Shown piece after piece: positions 8,995 through 17,576 of a stretch of 44,897 nt of DNA. Below the pieces are notes generated by a model that made no database searches, was not told where the DNA came from, and saw only the letters and a program-made list of their open reading frames with translations. The first letter of the stretch is position 1, and the number at the start of each line of letters is the position of its first letter. The position numbers and the translations under genes are program-made. The stretch comes from Candidatus Hydrogenedentota bacterium (GTDB taxonomy: Bacteria > Hydrogenedentota > Hydrogenedentia > Hydrogenedentales > CAITNO01): the NCBI GenBank assembly GCA_012730045.1, contig JAAYBR010000028.1:1-44897 (forward strand). The letters are read 5' to 3'.

Positions 8995-9774
8995 ATGATG
9001 ACCTTTCTGGCGGTCGCGGCGGCCTTCGCCCTCGGGGCGTTTGTGCAGACCATCGCGGGCTTCGGCTCCGCGCTGGTGGCCATGCCCATCCTCACCCAGT
9101 TCCTCGGCGTGCAGGCGGCGGCGGGCGTCATGTCCATTGTCGGCGCGACCGTCATTGTGGTCGTGCTTTTCCAAAACCGGCGCGGCCTGCGCTGGCGCGA
9201 GGCGGGCCGCCTGCTCTGCGGCACCGTCGTCGGCATCCCCGTCGGCGCGTGGGCGCTCACGTCCCTGCCGGCCGCGCCGGTGGTCGGCCTGCTCGGGGTG
9301 CTGCTCATCGCCTACGCCCTGCACGGTGTCCGCGCGGTCCTGCGCGGCGTCCCGGAGGCCGAACCGGCGGACAACCCCTCCCAGGACGCAGAGAATCCGT
9401 GGCGGGACCGGATCACCGGAGCGGTGGTGGGGTTCTGCGCGGGACTGCTGGGCGGGGCCTACGCCACGGACGGCCCGCCCCTCGTGATGTACGGGGCCCA
9501 CAGGCGCTGGCCCAAGGAAACCTTCCGCGCCGTGCTGCAGGCGTGCTTCCTGGTGGACGGGCTGCTGATCCTGGCGATGTACAGCGGGAACGGGGTGGTC
9601 AACGCGGGCGTGGTGGTCTACTGCCTCTACGGCGTGCCGGGCATGCTGCTGGGGCTGGCGGCGGGCACCCTGCTCGACCCCCGGATCAACCGCGGGCGCT
9701 TTCACCGGCTGCTGCTGGGACTGCTCTTTTTGCTGGGCGCGGGCCTGCTCGCCCGGGCGCTGTTCATGGAATGA
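8995..9774 (+). CDS. TauE/SafE family sulfite/organosulfur exporter
   Basis: A 259-residue multi-pass membrane protein with the TauE/SafE signature GFGSALVAMPIL near residue 21 and the internal-repeat counterpart GFCAGLLGGAYATDGPPLVMYG in the second half. Family members move sulfite, sulfoacetate or related anions across the inner membrane. The gene follows the PLP lyase by only 6 nt. With a heparinase-like lyase next door, export of sulfite or sulfate released from sulfated substrates is plausible, but this is inference. Confidence 0.88.
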   Translation: MMTFLAVAAAFALGAFVQTIAGFGSALVAMPILTQFLGVQAAAGVMSIVGATVIVVVLFQNRRGLRWREAGRLLCGTVVGIPVGAWALTSLPAAPVVGLLGVLLIAYALHGVRAVLRGVPEAEPADNPSQDAENPWRDRITGAVVGFCAGLLGGAYATDGPPLVMYGAHRRWPKETFRAVLQACFLVDGLLILAMYSGNGVVNAGVVVYCLYGVPGMLLGLAAGTLLDPRINRGRFHRLLLGLLFLLGAGLLARALFME

Positions 9775-9822
9775 CGGCCCCGCCAATTTTACCGGACGGA
9801 TCACCGAAAAGGAGACAGGAAG

Positions 9823-11895
9823 ATGGGTTCATTGGTCCTTATGTGCGCGGCGCTCGCCGCCGCCGCGGCGGACGTGCCGGCGTCGCTGGAAATCCGGGTG
9901 CCGGGGGGGCCGCACCCGCGGGTGTATGTGACGGCGGACGAGCTGCCGGCCCTGCGGGCGCGCGCGGAGACGCAGCCGTGGGCCACTGAGGCTAAACGGG
10001 CAATCCTGGAGGAGGCCGCCGCCCTCGCGGTGGAGCCGATGGACATCCCGCACGAGGGCGGGCAGTGGACGCACTGGTACTCCTGCAAGAAGGACGGCGG
10101 GCCGCTGAACGCGGAGTCGCCGACGCGCCACGTCTGCCAGACCTGCGGGGAGGCGTACTCCGGCCCGCCGTATGACCAGGTGTATGCGACGCACCGGCAC
10201 GGGCACTGGCTGGGCGGCGTGGAGACGCTGGGCCTCGCACACATGCTGGACCCCCGGCCCGAATTCGCAGAGCGCCTGCGGGCGATCCTGATGGAATACG
10301 CGTCGTTCTATGAGACGCTTCCCCTGCACGATGTGAACAACGCCCCGGACAGGGGCGGACGCGTGCTTTCGCAAACCCTGGACGAGTCGGTGCTGCTGTG
10401 CCAGATGGTGCTGGGCTACGACCTGGCATACAACGCGCCGTGCTTCTCCCCCGAGGACCACGCCGCCATCCGCGACGGCCTGATCCTCCCCATGGTGAAA
10501 ACCATCCAGGCGAACCTGCGCGCCATCTCCAACTGGCAGTCGTGGCACAATGCGGCGGTGGGCTGCGCGGGGCTGCTGCTGGGCGACGCGGAACTGGTGG
10601 ACTGGGCCGTGAACGGGCGCAACGGCTTCCTGTACCAGATGGGAAAATCCCTCTTCCCCGGCGGCATGTGGTACGAGGAATGCCCGTCCTACCATTTCTA
10701 CGCCCTGTCCGCCCATGTCTACCTGCTGGAGGCGGCCGCGCGCGCGGGCATGGACCTCTACGCCGTCCCCGTCGTCAAGGGCATGTTCGACGCGCCGCTC
10801 CGGCAGGCGCTGCCCGACCTGACCTTTGTCCCCTTCCACGACAGCGACCGCCTCTCCATTTTGTCCCAGCGGCAATATTACGAGATCGCCTTCGCGCGCT
10901 ACGGCGACCCCGCCTATCTGCCCCTGTTGGGCGGGCGCGGGGGCGTCTGGACCCTGCTGTGGGGCCGGGACACGCTGCCGCCCGCCCCGGAGGCGAAGGA
11001 GCCCGCCGTGTCCACGGCCGGCGAGGGCGAGGGGCTGGTGGTGATTCGGGACGCTGAGAACGAGACGGCGCTGTACCTGGACTACGGCCCGGGCCGCTCG
11101 GGCCACGTCCAGCCCGCCAAACTCAACATGGTGCTCTACGCCCACGGGGACATCCGGTTCGCCGACCCCGGCCGGCTCCCCTACGGCAACCCGATGCACA
11201 GGCAGTGGTTCTGCCAGACCATCGCGCACAACACCGTGGTTGTCAACGGCGCAACCCAAAAGAGGACCCACGCCACGTTGAAGGCCTTCGCAACCGGCGA
11301 GGGATACGCCCTCTGCCGCGCCGCGTGCGACACGGCTTACAAGGGCGTGACGCTGGACCGGACCCTGCTCCTGCGGGGGAACACGGTGGTGGACGTGTTC
11401 CGCTGCGCCTCCGCCGAGGAGGCCACGTTCGACCTCCCGCTGCATTTCGTGGGAACGCTGAAGAACGAACCCGCCGCGGAGCCCGCACCCCTGGGTGAAA
11501 AGGACGGCTACCAGCATCTCCAGCACCCGCGCCGCTGCACGGACGGCACACGGGAGTTCATGATCGCCACGGAGGGAGACCGGGGCATCCATGTCCGCCT
11601 GTTCGGCGACCCGGAGGTGTTCCTGGCGGAGGGCCACGGCGAGGACATGAAAACGCTCTGGCCGATGCTTCTCCAGCGGGTCAAAGGCAAGAGTGCCTGT
11701 TTCGCGGCCGTCTACCAGATCCTCGATGCCGGCGCCGCGCCCGCGCCCGCGTCCGCCAAGGCCAAGACCGGAAAGAAGGACACCACCATCGAAACCGGCG
11801 ACCTGCGGCTGACCGTGGGCGAAGAGACCATCCTTAAGATTGGGGACGAGGTCATCCCCCTCCCCTGCCCCGAACCGACGCCGGAAAAAGAATGA
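9823..11895 (+). CDS. Secreted heparinase II/III-like polysaccharide lyase
   Basis: A 690-residue exported protein with a short signal peptide (MGSLVLMCAALAAAAADVPA). The N-terminal two thirds look like the alpha/alpha toroid of heparinase II/III-type lyases, with LSQTLDESVLLCQMVLGYDL and NWQSWHNAAVGCAGLLLGDA. The C-terminal beta-sandwich contains SGHVQPAKLNMVLYAHGD and FCQTIAHNTVVVNG, the Heparinase II/III repeat region that normally supplies catalytic His and Tyr. These lyases cleave uronic-acid-containing polysaccharides such as heparan sulfate or alginate by beta-elimination. A strong ribosome site (AAAGGAGA) precedes ATG 9823. The substrate cannot be fixed from sequence. It faces the minus-strand glycosidase-like gene convergently. 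Confidence 0.85.
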   Translation: MGSLVLMCAALAAAAADVPASLEIRVPGGPHPRVYVTADELPALRARAETQPWATEAKRAILEEAAALAVEPMDIPHEGGQWTHWYSCKKDGGPLNAESPTRHVCQTCGEAYSGPPYDQVYATHRHGHWLGGVETLGLAHMLDPRPEFAERLRAILMEYASFYETLPLHDVNNAPDRGGRVLSQTLDESVLLCQMVLGYDLAYNAPCFSPEDHAAIRDGLILPMVKTIQANLRAISNWQSWHNAAVGCAGLLLGDAELVDWAVNGRNGFLYQMGKSLFPGGMWYEECPSYHFYALSAHVYLLEAAARAGMDLYAVPVVKGMFDAPLRQALPDLTFVPFHDSDRLSILSQRQYYEIAFARYGDPAYLPLLGGRGGVWTLLWGRDTLPPAPEAKEPAVSTAGEGEGLVVIRDAENETALYLDYGPGRSGHVQPAKLNMVLYAHGDIRFADPGRLPYGNPMHRQWFCQTIAHNTVVVNGATQKRTHATLKAFATGEGYALCRAACDTAYKGVTLDRTLLLRGNTVVDVFRCASAEEATFDLPLHFVGTLKNEPAAEPAPLGEKDGYQHLQHPRRCTDGTREFMIATEGDRGIHVRLFGDPEVFLAEGHGEDMKTLWPMLLQRVKGKSACFAAVYQILDAGAAPAPASAKAKTGKKDTTIETGDLRLTVGEETILKIGDEVIPLPCPEPTPEKE

Positions 11896-11931
11896 CCGGT
11901 GACCAGCATGAAACGGGGTATTGACGGGAAC

Positions 11932-12004
11932 GTAGACGCGCCATCTTGGCGCGTTCTTCGGGTCAACGAAAAACTCCAAGAACGCGCCAAGATGGCGCGT
12001 CTAC
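11932..12004. repeat. Perfect 27-bp inverted repeat between convergent genes
   Basis: Arms 11932-11958 and 11978-12004 are exact reverse complements around a 19-nt loop. It lies 36 nt after the heparinase stop, between two converging genes. It may act as a bidirectional transcription barrier, but neither side has a T run; a palindromic dispersed element is the other reading. Confidence 0.9.
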
Positions 12005-12031
12005 CTTGCGGGCGCTCTCGCCGACTCACTT

Positions 12032-12121
12032 CATTGGCGAGCGAAGCGACGCCATCTCGTTCCCGCCGACGCCCTGCCCACAAGAGGTTGCTTCAGGCGC
12101 TGCGCGCCTTCGCGATGACGG
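12032..12121. repeat. REP-like interspersed palindromic repeats (pair in opposite orientation)
   Basis: Two members of a family repeated elsewhere in the window: 12032-12066 (cattggcgagcgaagcgacg core) and 12087-12120 (gttgcttcaggcgctgcgcg core), the second in reverse orientation. Related copies occur at 32307-32432, 40690-41012, 43500-43670 and 44742-44776. All are non-coding. Confidence 0.8.
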
Positions 12122-12144
12122 GTGTGGCGGTTTCCATGCTCGCT

Positions 12145-12200
12145 GCCTTCTCGGTGCGCTCTGTGACTCCGTGGTGAACCTCTCCGGGGTTTTCACCACA
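12145..12200. repeat. Dispersed 'ctctgtgactccgtggtgaa' repeat
   Basis: The text resembles the palindromic element at 44644-44718 and the shorter 14505-14533 copy (ctccgtgtcctccgtgtgtt). It contains a short inverted repeat GGTGAA/TTCACC. The element runs over the stop codon of the minus-strand gene ending at 12193. Confidence 0.55.
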
Positions 12201-14289
12201 CGGCCACCCGCCCGATGAGGCAGGCCCCCTCGGGGCCGGGCTCGGTGTGGTCCGTTGTGCCGCCGCTGTAGGACACCTTGCCCGCGCTGACACTCTCCGC
12301 AGGACCGGAGAGCGTGCCGCCGTGCTCGAACTTCCAGACGATCTGCCACTCCCCTCCCTCTCCCCGCGCCTCGACGACGCCGGAACGGGACAGCCACCGG
12401 GCCCGCACTTCGGTCCAGGCGGCGGCGTCATGCTTCCCGAAAAGGCGCTGGTCGCCGTTAAGGTCCGCCTGAAGCAGGCCGTCGCTCCGCAGCCCCACGC
12501 GCAGCACGGCGCCGCCTTTCCACCGGACGCAGACGGCGGGCCCCCAGGACTGGCCGGCGTCGGTGCCCTGGCGCAGGCGCGCCTCGAATCCGCGCACGGC
12601 CCCGCCCAGCGGGGCGGTGACAAAGGCGTGGGTGTTCGCGTGGGCGGTGACACGCAGCGCGCCGTCCTCCACGGCGAAGGGGGCGGCGTTCTGCGCGGAG
12701 ATGGACGGCGTCCACGCGGCCATCGCCTCCCCCGCCGCCTCCAGCATCGGGGCGCCCCATTCGGGCGGCGCCTTCAGGGCGCGCTGCTCCTCCAGGCGGA
12801 GGCGGGTTTTCTCCGCGATGCGCGCCTGGCGTTCCTCGCAGCCGCGCTCGACCGACCCCCGCAGCGCGGGCGTCAGCCCGGCCTTATAGTCTTCGTGGAC
12901 CACCTTCATGGTGGCGGGGTCGGACAGCCAGGAGGCGATGGTGTGCATGCGGGCGTTGACCGCCAGCACGCGGTCCACAAGGTCCGCTGTGGGCTTGGGG
13001 CCGTTGTTGCAGAGCACGCCGATGCTGTTGCTGGTGTTGTGGCAGGAGACGAAATAGCGGAGGTAGTCCGGGTTGCCGTAGGCGCTGTCGCGCCCCTCGC
13101 CCCGGAGGATGAAGTCCACATAGGCGTCCGCCTGGGGCACGAAGCACATGCCCGGGCCGAAGGCCCCCGTGGAGTGCCACTCCAGGATGCCGTCCTCCCC
13201 CACAATCTCCCGCGACTTGCGGGCGAGCGCGTACAGCGCCGGGGCGCTCTCGGCATACTGCCCGTCGAAGTAAAGGCCGTCGGGCCGGTGCTCCCGCATG
13301 ACCTTCCCGATCTCCGGCAGGAACAGGTCCATGTTGTCGCCGTGGGGCCAGCCGGGGGGGAAGCCGGTGACGCTGAAGTTCTCGAAACTGTTCATGGCCA
13401 GGTGTTCGAGGGGCGTGCGCTTCAGGAAGTAGTACGGGCTGGTGTAGACGATGAACCGCATCCCGTTCCGGTGGATCGTCTCGCGGACCCGCGCGAACTC
13501 CTCCGGGCCGTGCCGCGGCTCGAAGGCGAGGTTCCAGTCCTTCCACAGCATGACCTCGGCCTGGAGCAGGACAATGTTCCCCTCGGCGGCCCAGGCCGTG
13601 AGGTCGGCGTCCGCGGGGTAGCCGGTCTCCATGGACCAGTGCCAGACCACATGGTCCTTCAGGGACCGGTCCCAGTCGAAGGGCTTCGGCGGGCACACGC
13701 CCACCCACAGCACGGCGTCCGCGGGCAGCGTGTGCCGCGCCACCACGGGCTCGTAGGGCTCCAGCGCGCCGGTGAGGGTGTCGTCGGAGCTGAACAGGCC
13801 GAAGCCGCCGTACTCGTCCAGCACCAGCAGGCTTCCCTTGTGGGACGCCGTGAACCCCACCTCGATGGACCGCGTGATCTCCACCGTCACCGGCTCATGG
13901 GCGTGGAACATGAAGAGGGAGTCGCCGTTCACCCGCAGGTCGAGTTTCGGCGAGGCATAGGAGCAGAACGCGAACCCCGGCCCGGTGTGCGTGAGCGCGG
14001 GGGGGCCGGACAGCCCCGTGACGCGGATCCGCGCCACCTCGCGCGGCGTGCCGACGCGCTGGCGGAACACCCCCTCCCCGGAGGCGTCCATCCGGAACTC
14101 CGCCCCCGTGGTCACCACCTCCAGCGCGCCGCCGGAGACCTCCGCCCGCTCGACGGCCATGCCGCCCTGCGGCGCCGGAAACACCGCCGGGTCCATGAGC
14201 CCCTGAAAGGTCGGCGCCTCCGCCCGGGCCTCCAGGAAAGCCGTTGAAACAAAGGCCAGCAAAACAAACAGCATCTGTGGTGCGCGCAT
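12193..14289 (-). CDS. Secreted glycoside-hydrolase-like protein with C-terminal beta-sandwich domain
   Basis: A 698-residue exported protein; the signal peptide is MRAPQMLFVLLAFVSTAFLEARA. I chose ATG 14289 because AGGAGA lies just upstream; an in-frame start 18 nt earlier has none. The first ~200 residues look like a beta-rich domain. The middle resembles a TIM-barrel glycosidase: WHWSMETGYPAD, MRFIVYTSPYYFLKR, then HRPDGLYFDGQYAES, where the Asp residues would suit a catalytic nucleophile, and ILEWHST. The last ~180 residues (from about WTPSISAQNAAPFAVEDG) resemble a concanavalin-like sandwich as found beside DUF1080-type domains. I do not recognise the exact family. The neighbouring lyase and acyltransferase suggest polysaccharide breakdown. 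Confidence 0.7.
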   Translation of the reverse strand: MRAPQMLFVLLAFVSTAFLEARAEAPTFQGLMDPAVFPAPQGGMAVERAEVSGGALEVVTTGAEFRMDASGEGVFRQRVGTPREVARIRVTGLSGPPALTHTGPGFAFCSYASPKLDLRVNGDSLFMFHAHEPVTVEITRSIEVGFTASHKGSLLVLDEYGGFGLFSSDDTLTGALEPYEPVVARHTLPADAVLWVGVCPPKPFDWDRSLKDHVVWHWSMETGYPADADLTAWAAEGNIVLLQAEVMLWKDWNLAFEPRHGPEEFARVRETIHRNGMRFIVYTSPYYFLKRTPLEHLAMNSFENFSVTGFPPGWPHGDNMDLFLPEIGKVMREHRPDGLYFDGQYAESAPALYALARKSREIVGEDGILEWHSTGAFGPGMCFVPQADAYVDFILRGEGRDSAYGNPDYLRYFVSCHNTSNSIGVLCNNGPKPTADLVDRVLAVNARMHTIASWLSDPATMKVVHEDYKAGLTPALRGSVERGCEERQARIAEKTRLRLEEQRALKAPPEWGAPMLEAAGEAMAAWTPSISAQNAAPFAVEDGALRVTAHANTHAFVTAPLGGAVRGFEARLRQGTDAGQSWGPAVCVRWKGGAVLRVGLRSDGLLQADLNGDQRLFGKHDAAAWTEVRARWLSRSGVVEARGEGGEWQIVWKFEHGGTLSGPAESVSAGKVSYSGGTTDHTEPGPEGACLIGRVAVW

Positions 14290-14694
14290 GGCAGGTCTCC
14301 TGTGCAACCATCATACACCGGAGACGCGCCGACAGCGCACGCCTGCCCACCCGTCTCCCCCGCGCATCGTAGGGGCGAAATATCTTTCGCCCTCTTAACG
14401 CATGCGCGTACCGCCCCCGCCACGCCCTCCGCAACCCAAAGAGGGCGAATGATGATCCACACCGGCCCACTCCAGGACCCCGCCCTGTTTTCCCCCTTCT
14501 CCCCCTCCGTGTCCTCCGTGTGTTCCGTGGTTCGCTCCCGCGGGGAACGTCCCCATTGCCTCTGCGTGCCTGCCGGCGGTTTCGCGGGGTGTCATCGGCG
14601 GGGACGAAAGGGGTACACTACCCGCGCCGGAACGGCTCCGCTCCCCCGCGCCCGCAGCGCGGCGGGGCGGACGACGCCGCCGAAAGGAAACCCC
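14290..14694. other. 405-nt intergenic region between divergent genes, with repeats
   Basis: No gene is supported. A perfect 8-bp hairpin with a TATC loop lies at 14373-14392 (GGGCGAAA / TTTCGCCC) and a partial copy (agagggcgaat) is near 14440. A fragment of the dispersed ctccgtgtcctccgtgtgtt family is at 14505-14533. A TACACT hexamer at 14614-14619 could be a -10 box for the gene at 14695, but no good -35 box is in place. Confidence 0.5.
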
Positions 14695-16299
14695 ATGAAA
14701 CGCCTTCTGAAGATTGTCGCCCTCGCCCTCGCCGGGATCGTGTGCCTTGTGCTGCTGGTCGCCGCCATTGCCCTGGGGCGGTGGTACCTGAAGGCCGGCG
14801 GGCCGTATCCGGACTACAGCCTCGATTTTGCAAAGGCCGGCACGCTCCAGGGCACGCCGCCGGAGACGCCGCTGCTGGTGGGCGTGGCGAAGCGCGACAT
14901 CACGCCGGTCCTCGACGCCTACGACAAGTTCGTGGACAAGGACGGGGACAACAAGTACAACCCCAAGAAGGGGGACTACTTCGAGGACACGAACAAGAAC
15001 GGGAAACTGGACGCGGTGTGGATCGCCGGGTTCGGGAACAACCGGCCCGCGCAGGGGGTCCACGACCCGCTGTGGGCGCGCGCCATCGCGTTCGAGAACA
15101 ACGGGGTGCGCGTGGTGCTGGTGACGGTGGACAGCATCGGCCTCTTCGCCGAGAAGATCATAGACATGCGGAACCGGCTGGACCCGTCGCTGAAGATTGA
15201 CCACCTCGTGGTGTCGTCCACCCACGACCACGAGGCGCCCGACACGATGGGCATCTGGAGCGTGGGGCTGGAGCGGCCCTTCTGGCGCTTCGACTACGGG
15301 TACATGGAGCTGGTGAAGCGGTCGGTGGTGGAGGCGGCGGAGGAGGCGGTACGAAACCTGCGCCCGGCGAAGGGGCACATGGCCGAGGTGACCGCGGGGC
15401 CGGAGGGCTACGTGGACGACAGCCGCATCCCCCATGTCTACGACAACGTGGTCCGCATCGCCCGCTTCGAGGACCCCGCCACGGCGGAGACCATCGCCAC
15501 CATGCTCTGCTGGGGGAACCATCCGGAGACCGTGGGCAGCAGTAACCCGCTGCTCACCAGCGACTTCCCCCACTTCCTGCGCGAGGGCGTCGAGAAGGGC
15601 GTGCCGGACCCCAACGGAATACCCGGCGTCGGCGGCATGTGCCTGTACTTCCAGGGCCAGGTGGGCGGGCTGATGACCCAGCTCCACACGACGGTGCCGC
15701 AGCGCAACACGGGGGCGATGCTGCGGGAGGACACTTTTGAGAAGGCGCAGGCCCTCGGCGAGAATGTCGCCCTGCTGGCACTGGGCGCCCTGCGCGACGG
15801 TGCGCGCCCCATGACGGACAGTTCCGTGGCCGTGGCGGCGAAGACCTTCCACGCCCCCGTGGGAAACCCCGTGTTCAACTTCGCGGTGTTCGTGGGGCTG
15901 GTGCATCCGGGATGGTTCGGCGGAAAGGCGCGCACCGAGGTGAACGCCCTGCGGGTGGGCAACCTGGAAATCCTGACCGTCCCCGGCGAAATCTACCCGG
16001 AAATCTGCGAGGGCGGCGTCGAGGCCCCGGCGGGCCGCGACTTCAACATCGCGCCGGTGGAGGTGCCGCCGCTGCGGTCCCAGCTCAAGGGCGACCTCAC
16101 CATGATCTTCGGGCTGGCCAACGACGAGCTGGGCTACATCCTGCCCAAGAGCCAGTGGGACGTGGAGCCCCCCTTCGCCTACGGCCTCAAGGAGGACCAG
16201 TACGGCGAGGAGAACTCCTTCGGCCCCGAGGCCGGGCCGGCGATCCACAAGGCGTCGCTGGAGGTGATCCAGTCGCTCCACGGCGCACTGGGCCGGTAA
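14695..16299 (+). CDS. Neutral/alkaline ceramidase N-terminal-like hydrolase, membrane anchored
   Basis: A 534-residue protein with an N-terminal membrane anchor (about residues 5-28) and a periplasmic hydrolase domain of the neutral ceramidase fold. The probable zinc site is conserved: STHDHEAPD (H177, H179), WGNHPETVG, VPGEIYPE and NDELGYILPK. The ceramidase Ser motif (GDVSPN in true ceramidases) is replaced by FQGQVGGLMTQ, so ceramidase chemistry is not assured. Residues 81-106 carry two EF-hand/dockerin-like loops (DKDGDNKYN and DTNKNGKLD) that probably bind calcium. ATG 14695 follows GAAAGGAAA. The next gene begins 7 nt after the stop, so the pair is likely one transcript. Confidence 0.78.
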   Translation: MKRLLKIVALALAGIVCLVLLVAAIALGRWYLKAGGPYPDYSLDFAKAGTLQGTPPETPLLVGVAKRDITPVLDAYDKFVDKDGDNKYNPKKGDYFEDTNKNGKLDAVWIAGFGNNRPAQGVHDPLWARAIAFENNGVRVVLVTVDSIGLFAEKIIDMRNRLDPSLKIDHLVVSSTHDHEAPDTMGIWSVGLERPFWRFDYGYMELVKRSVVEAAEEAVRNLRPAKGHMAEVTAGPEGYVDDSRIPHVYDNVVRIARFEDPATAETIATMLCWGNHPETVGSSNPLLTSDFPHFLREGVEKGVPDPNGIPGVGGMCLYFQGQVGGLMTQLHTTVPQRNTGAMLREDTFEKAQALGENVALLALGALRDGARPMTDSSVAVAAKTFHAPVGNPVFNFAVFVGLVHPGWFGGKARTEVNALRVGNLEILTVPGEIYPEICEGGVEAPAGRDFNIAPVEVPPLRSQLKGDLTMIFGLANDELGYILPKSQWDVEPPFAYGLKEDQYGEENSFGPEAGPAIHKASLEVIQSLHGALGR

Positions 16300-16306
16300 A
16301 CACTTC

Positions 16307-17275
16307 ATGGCTCAGACCGGCAACGCGCGCCTTACGGCGCTGGACCAGGCCCGCGGCTACGCCATCGCGGGCATGATCACCGTGAACACGCTGGGGCATT
16401 TCGACCGCATGCCGTGGATGGTGAAGCACCACCACGAGGGCATGTCCTACGCCGACACCATCGCGCCCCTGTTTATCTTCCTCGTGGGCATGGGCTTCCG
16501 CATGTCCTTTCAGCGGCGCGCCGCCGAAAAGGGCCTGTGCGGCGCGCGCCGCGACGCGCTGCGCCGCTACGGCATCCTCATGGGGCTCGGCCTGCTCTAC
16601 GGCGGGTTCAGCCTGCTGGTGGGCGTGTGGGACGCTCTCATGGACATCGGCGCGGCGGGGGTCCTCTCGCTGGCCTTCATCAACGCCGGCCCGCTGGTCC
16701 GGGTGGCCGGGGCAGTTGGCGGACTCGCGCTCTACCAGGCGCTGTGCTCGTTCACGGGATACGGGGCATGGGTGATCGGCCACAGCATCAACGGCGGGCC
16801 CCTGGGCCCGCTGGCGTGGATGTTTATCCTGCTGCTCGGCACGCTCGTGGCCGACTGGCTGCGCGATCCGAAGCGCCTCGCCCGCAATTGCCTGCTCTGG
16901 GGCGCGGCGCTGTGCGCGGCGGGCTGGGCGCTCCGCGCCGAATGGCCCGGCGTCAAGGCGTTCTGGGCCTTTTCCCAGTACGGCATGGGCGCGCCCTACC
17001 CCGTCTATTCCACCGGGCTGTGCTTCCTGACCGTCCTGGTCTTTCACTTGGTCTGCGACCGCGCGGGCCTTTCCTTCCCGCCCCTCACCGTCATGGGCCG
17101 CAACCCCCTCGTGCTCTACCTGCTCCAGGCCGTGCTCGCGCAGGTGGTCGTGGAACAGTTCATCCCCCCGGATGTCTCGGTGCCCGCCGCCCTGGCGAGC
17201 CTCGCAGGCGTCCTCGGCGCCTGCTACGCCCTCGCCCACATCCTCCACCGCCGGGGCAAGATCATCAAGATTTGA
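16307..17275 (+). CDS. HGSNAT-like membrane acyltransferase (DUF5009/DUF1624 group)
   Basis: A 322-residue multi-pass membrane protein. The N-terminus LDQARGYAIAGMITVN followed by HHHEGMSYADTIAPLFIFLVG matches the heparan-alpha-glucosaminide N-acetyltransferase-like family, where a His in this loop is thought to carry the acetyl group across the membrane. LTVMGRNPLVLYLLQAVLAQ near the end is also typical. It lies 7 nt after the ceramidase-like gene. With the nearby heparinase-like lyase, acetylation of glucosamine units during heparan breakdown is an attractive idea, but bacterial members have mixed or unknown substrates. Confidence 0.8.
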   Translation: MAQTGNARLTALDQARGYAIAGMITVNTLGHFDRMPWMVKHHHEGMSYADTIAPLFIFLVGMGFRMSFQRRAAEKGLCGARRDALRRYGILMGLGLLYGGFSLLVGVWDALMDIGAAGVLSLAFINAGPLVRVAGAVGGLALYQALCSFTGYGAWVIGHSINGGPLGPLAWMFILLLGTLVADWLRDPKRLARNCLLWGAALCAAGWALRAEWPGVKAFWAFSQYGMGAPYPVYSTGLCFLTVLVFHLVCDRAGLSFPPLTVMGRNPLVLYLLQAVLAQVVVEQFIPPDVSVPAALASLAGVLGACYALAHILHRRGKIIKI

Positions 17276-17294
17276 CCGGTGGACGCTCCTCGTT

Positions 17295-17340
17295 ATCATT
17301 GAAATCTCAACTCGGAGAGTTGAGATTTCAATGATCTTTT
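17295..17340 (+). terminator. Hairpin terminator after the acyltransferase gene
   Basis: A perfect 19-bp stem (17295-17313 with 17317-17335) with a GGA loop, followed by CTTTT, starts 20 nt after the stop codon. The stem is AT-rich, unlike the surroundings. A related single arm (cttgagatttcag) recurs at about 17445-17460, so it may be a dispersed palindrome recruited as a terminator. Confidence 0.6.
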
Positions 17341-17576
17341 GGGCACCTCCTGGGAACCGTTCCTGCAAGAAGCGCATCCTCTGCCATTATGGGCTCCGAC
17401 GTTCCCGGCCCCGAGAAAGGCCGCCGACCTCCCTCCATCTCAGACTTGAGATTTCAGATTGGGCTCAGCGGCGGGATGACGGCCCAAGGCAGAGAACCGA
17501 AATGGAGAACGGTGCCGCAAGGGTCTGTGCGTGACGGGTGCGCAACATTGCCGGACATTTCCCGAGGCCGGGGCGG
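17341..17576. other. Intergenic, no feature beyond a partial repeat arm
   Basis: The space between the plus-strand acyltransferase and the end of the minus-strand operon is convergent. Apart from the related arm near 17445-17460, I see no gene, promoter or clear terminator. Confidence 0.5.

Noticed and set aside
14302-14694. N-terminal extension of the ceramidase-like protein
   Set aside because: The frame is open upstream but covers repeats and lacks a ribosome site; ATG 14695 begins a clear membrane anchor after GAAAGGAAA.
14695-16299. Calling this gene a true ceramidase
   Set aside because: The zinc site is kept but the GDVSPN Ser motif is missing, so only family membership is claimed.
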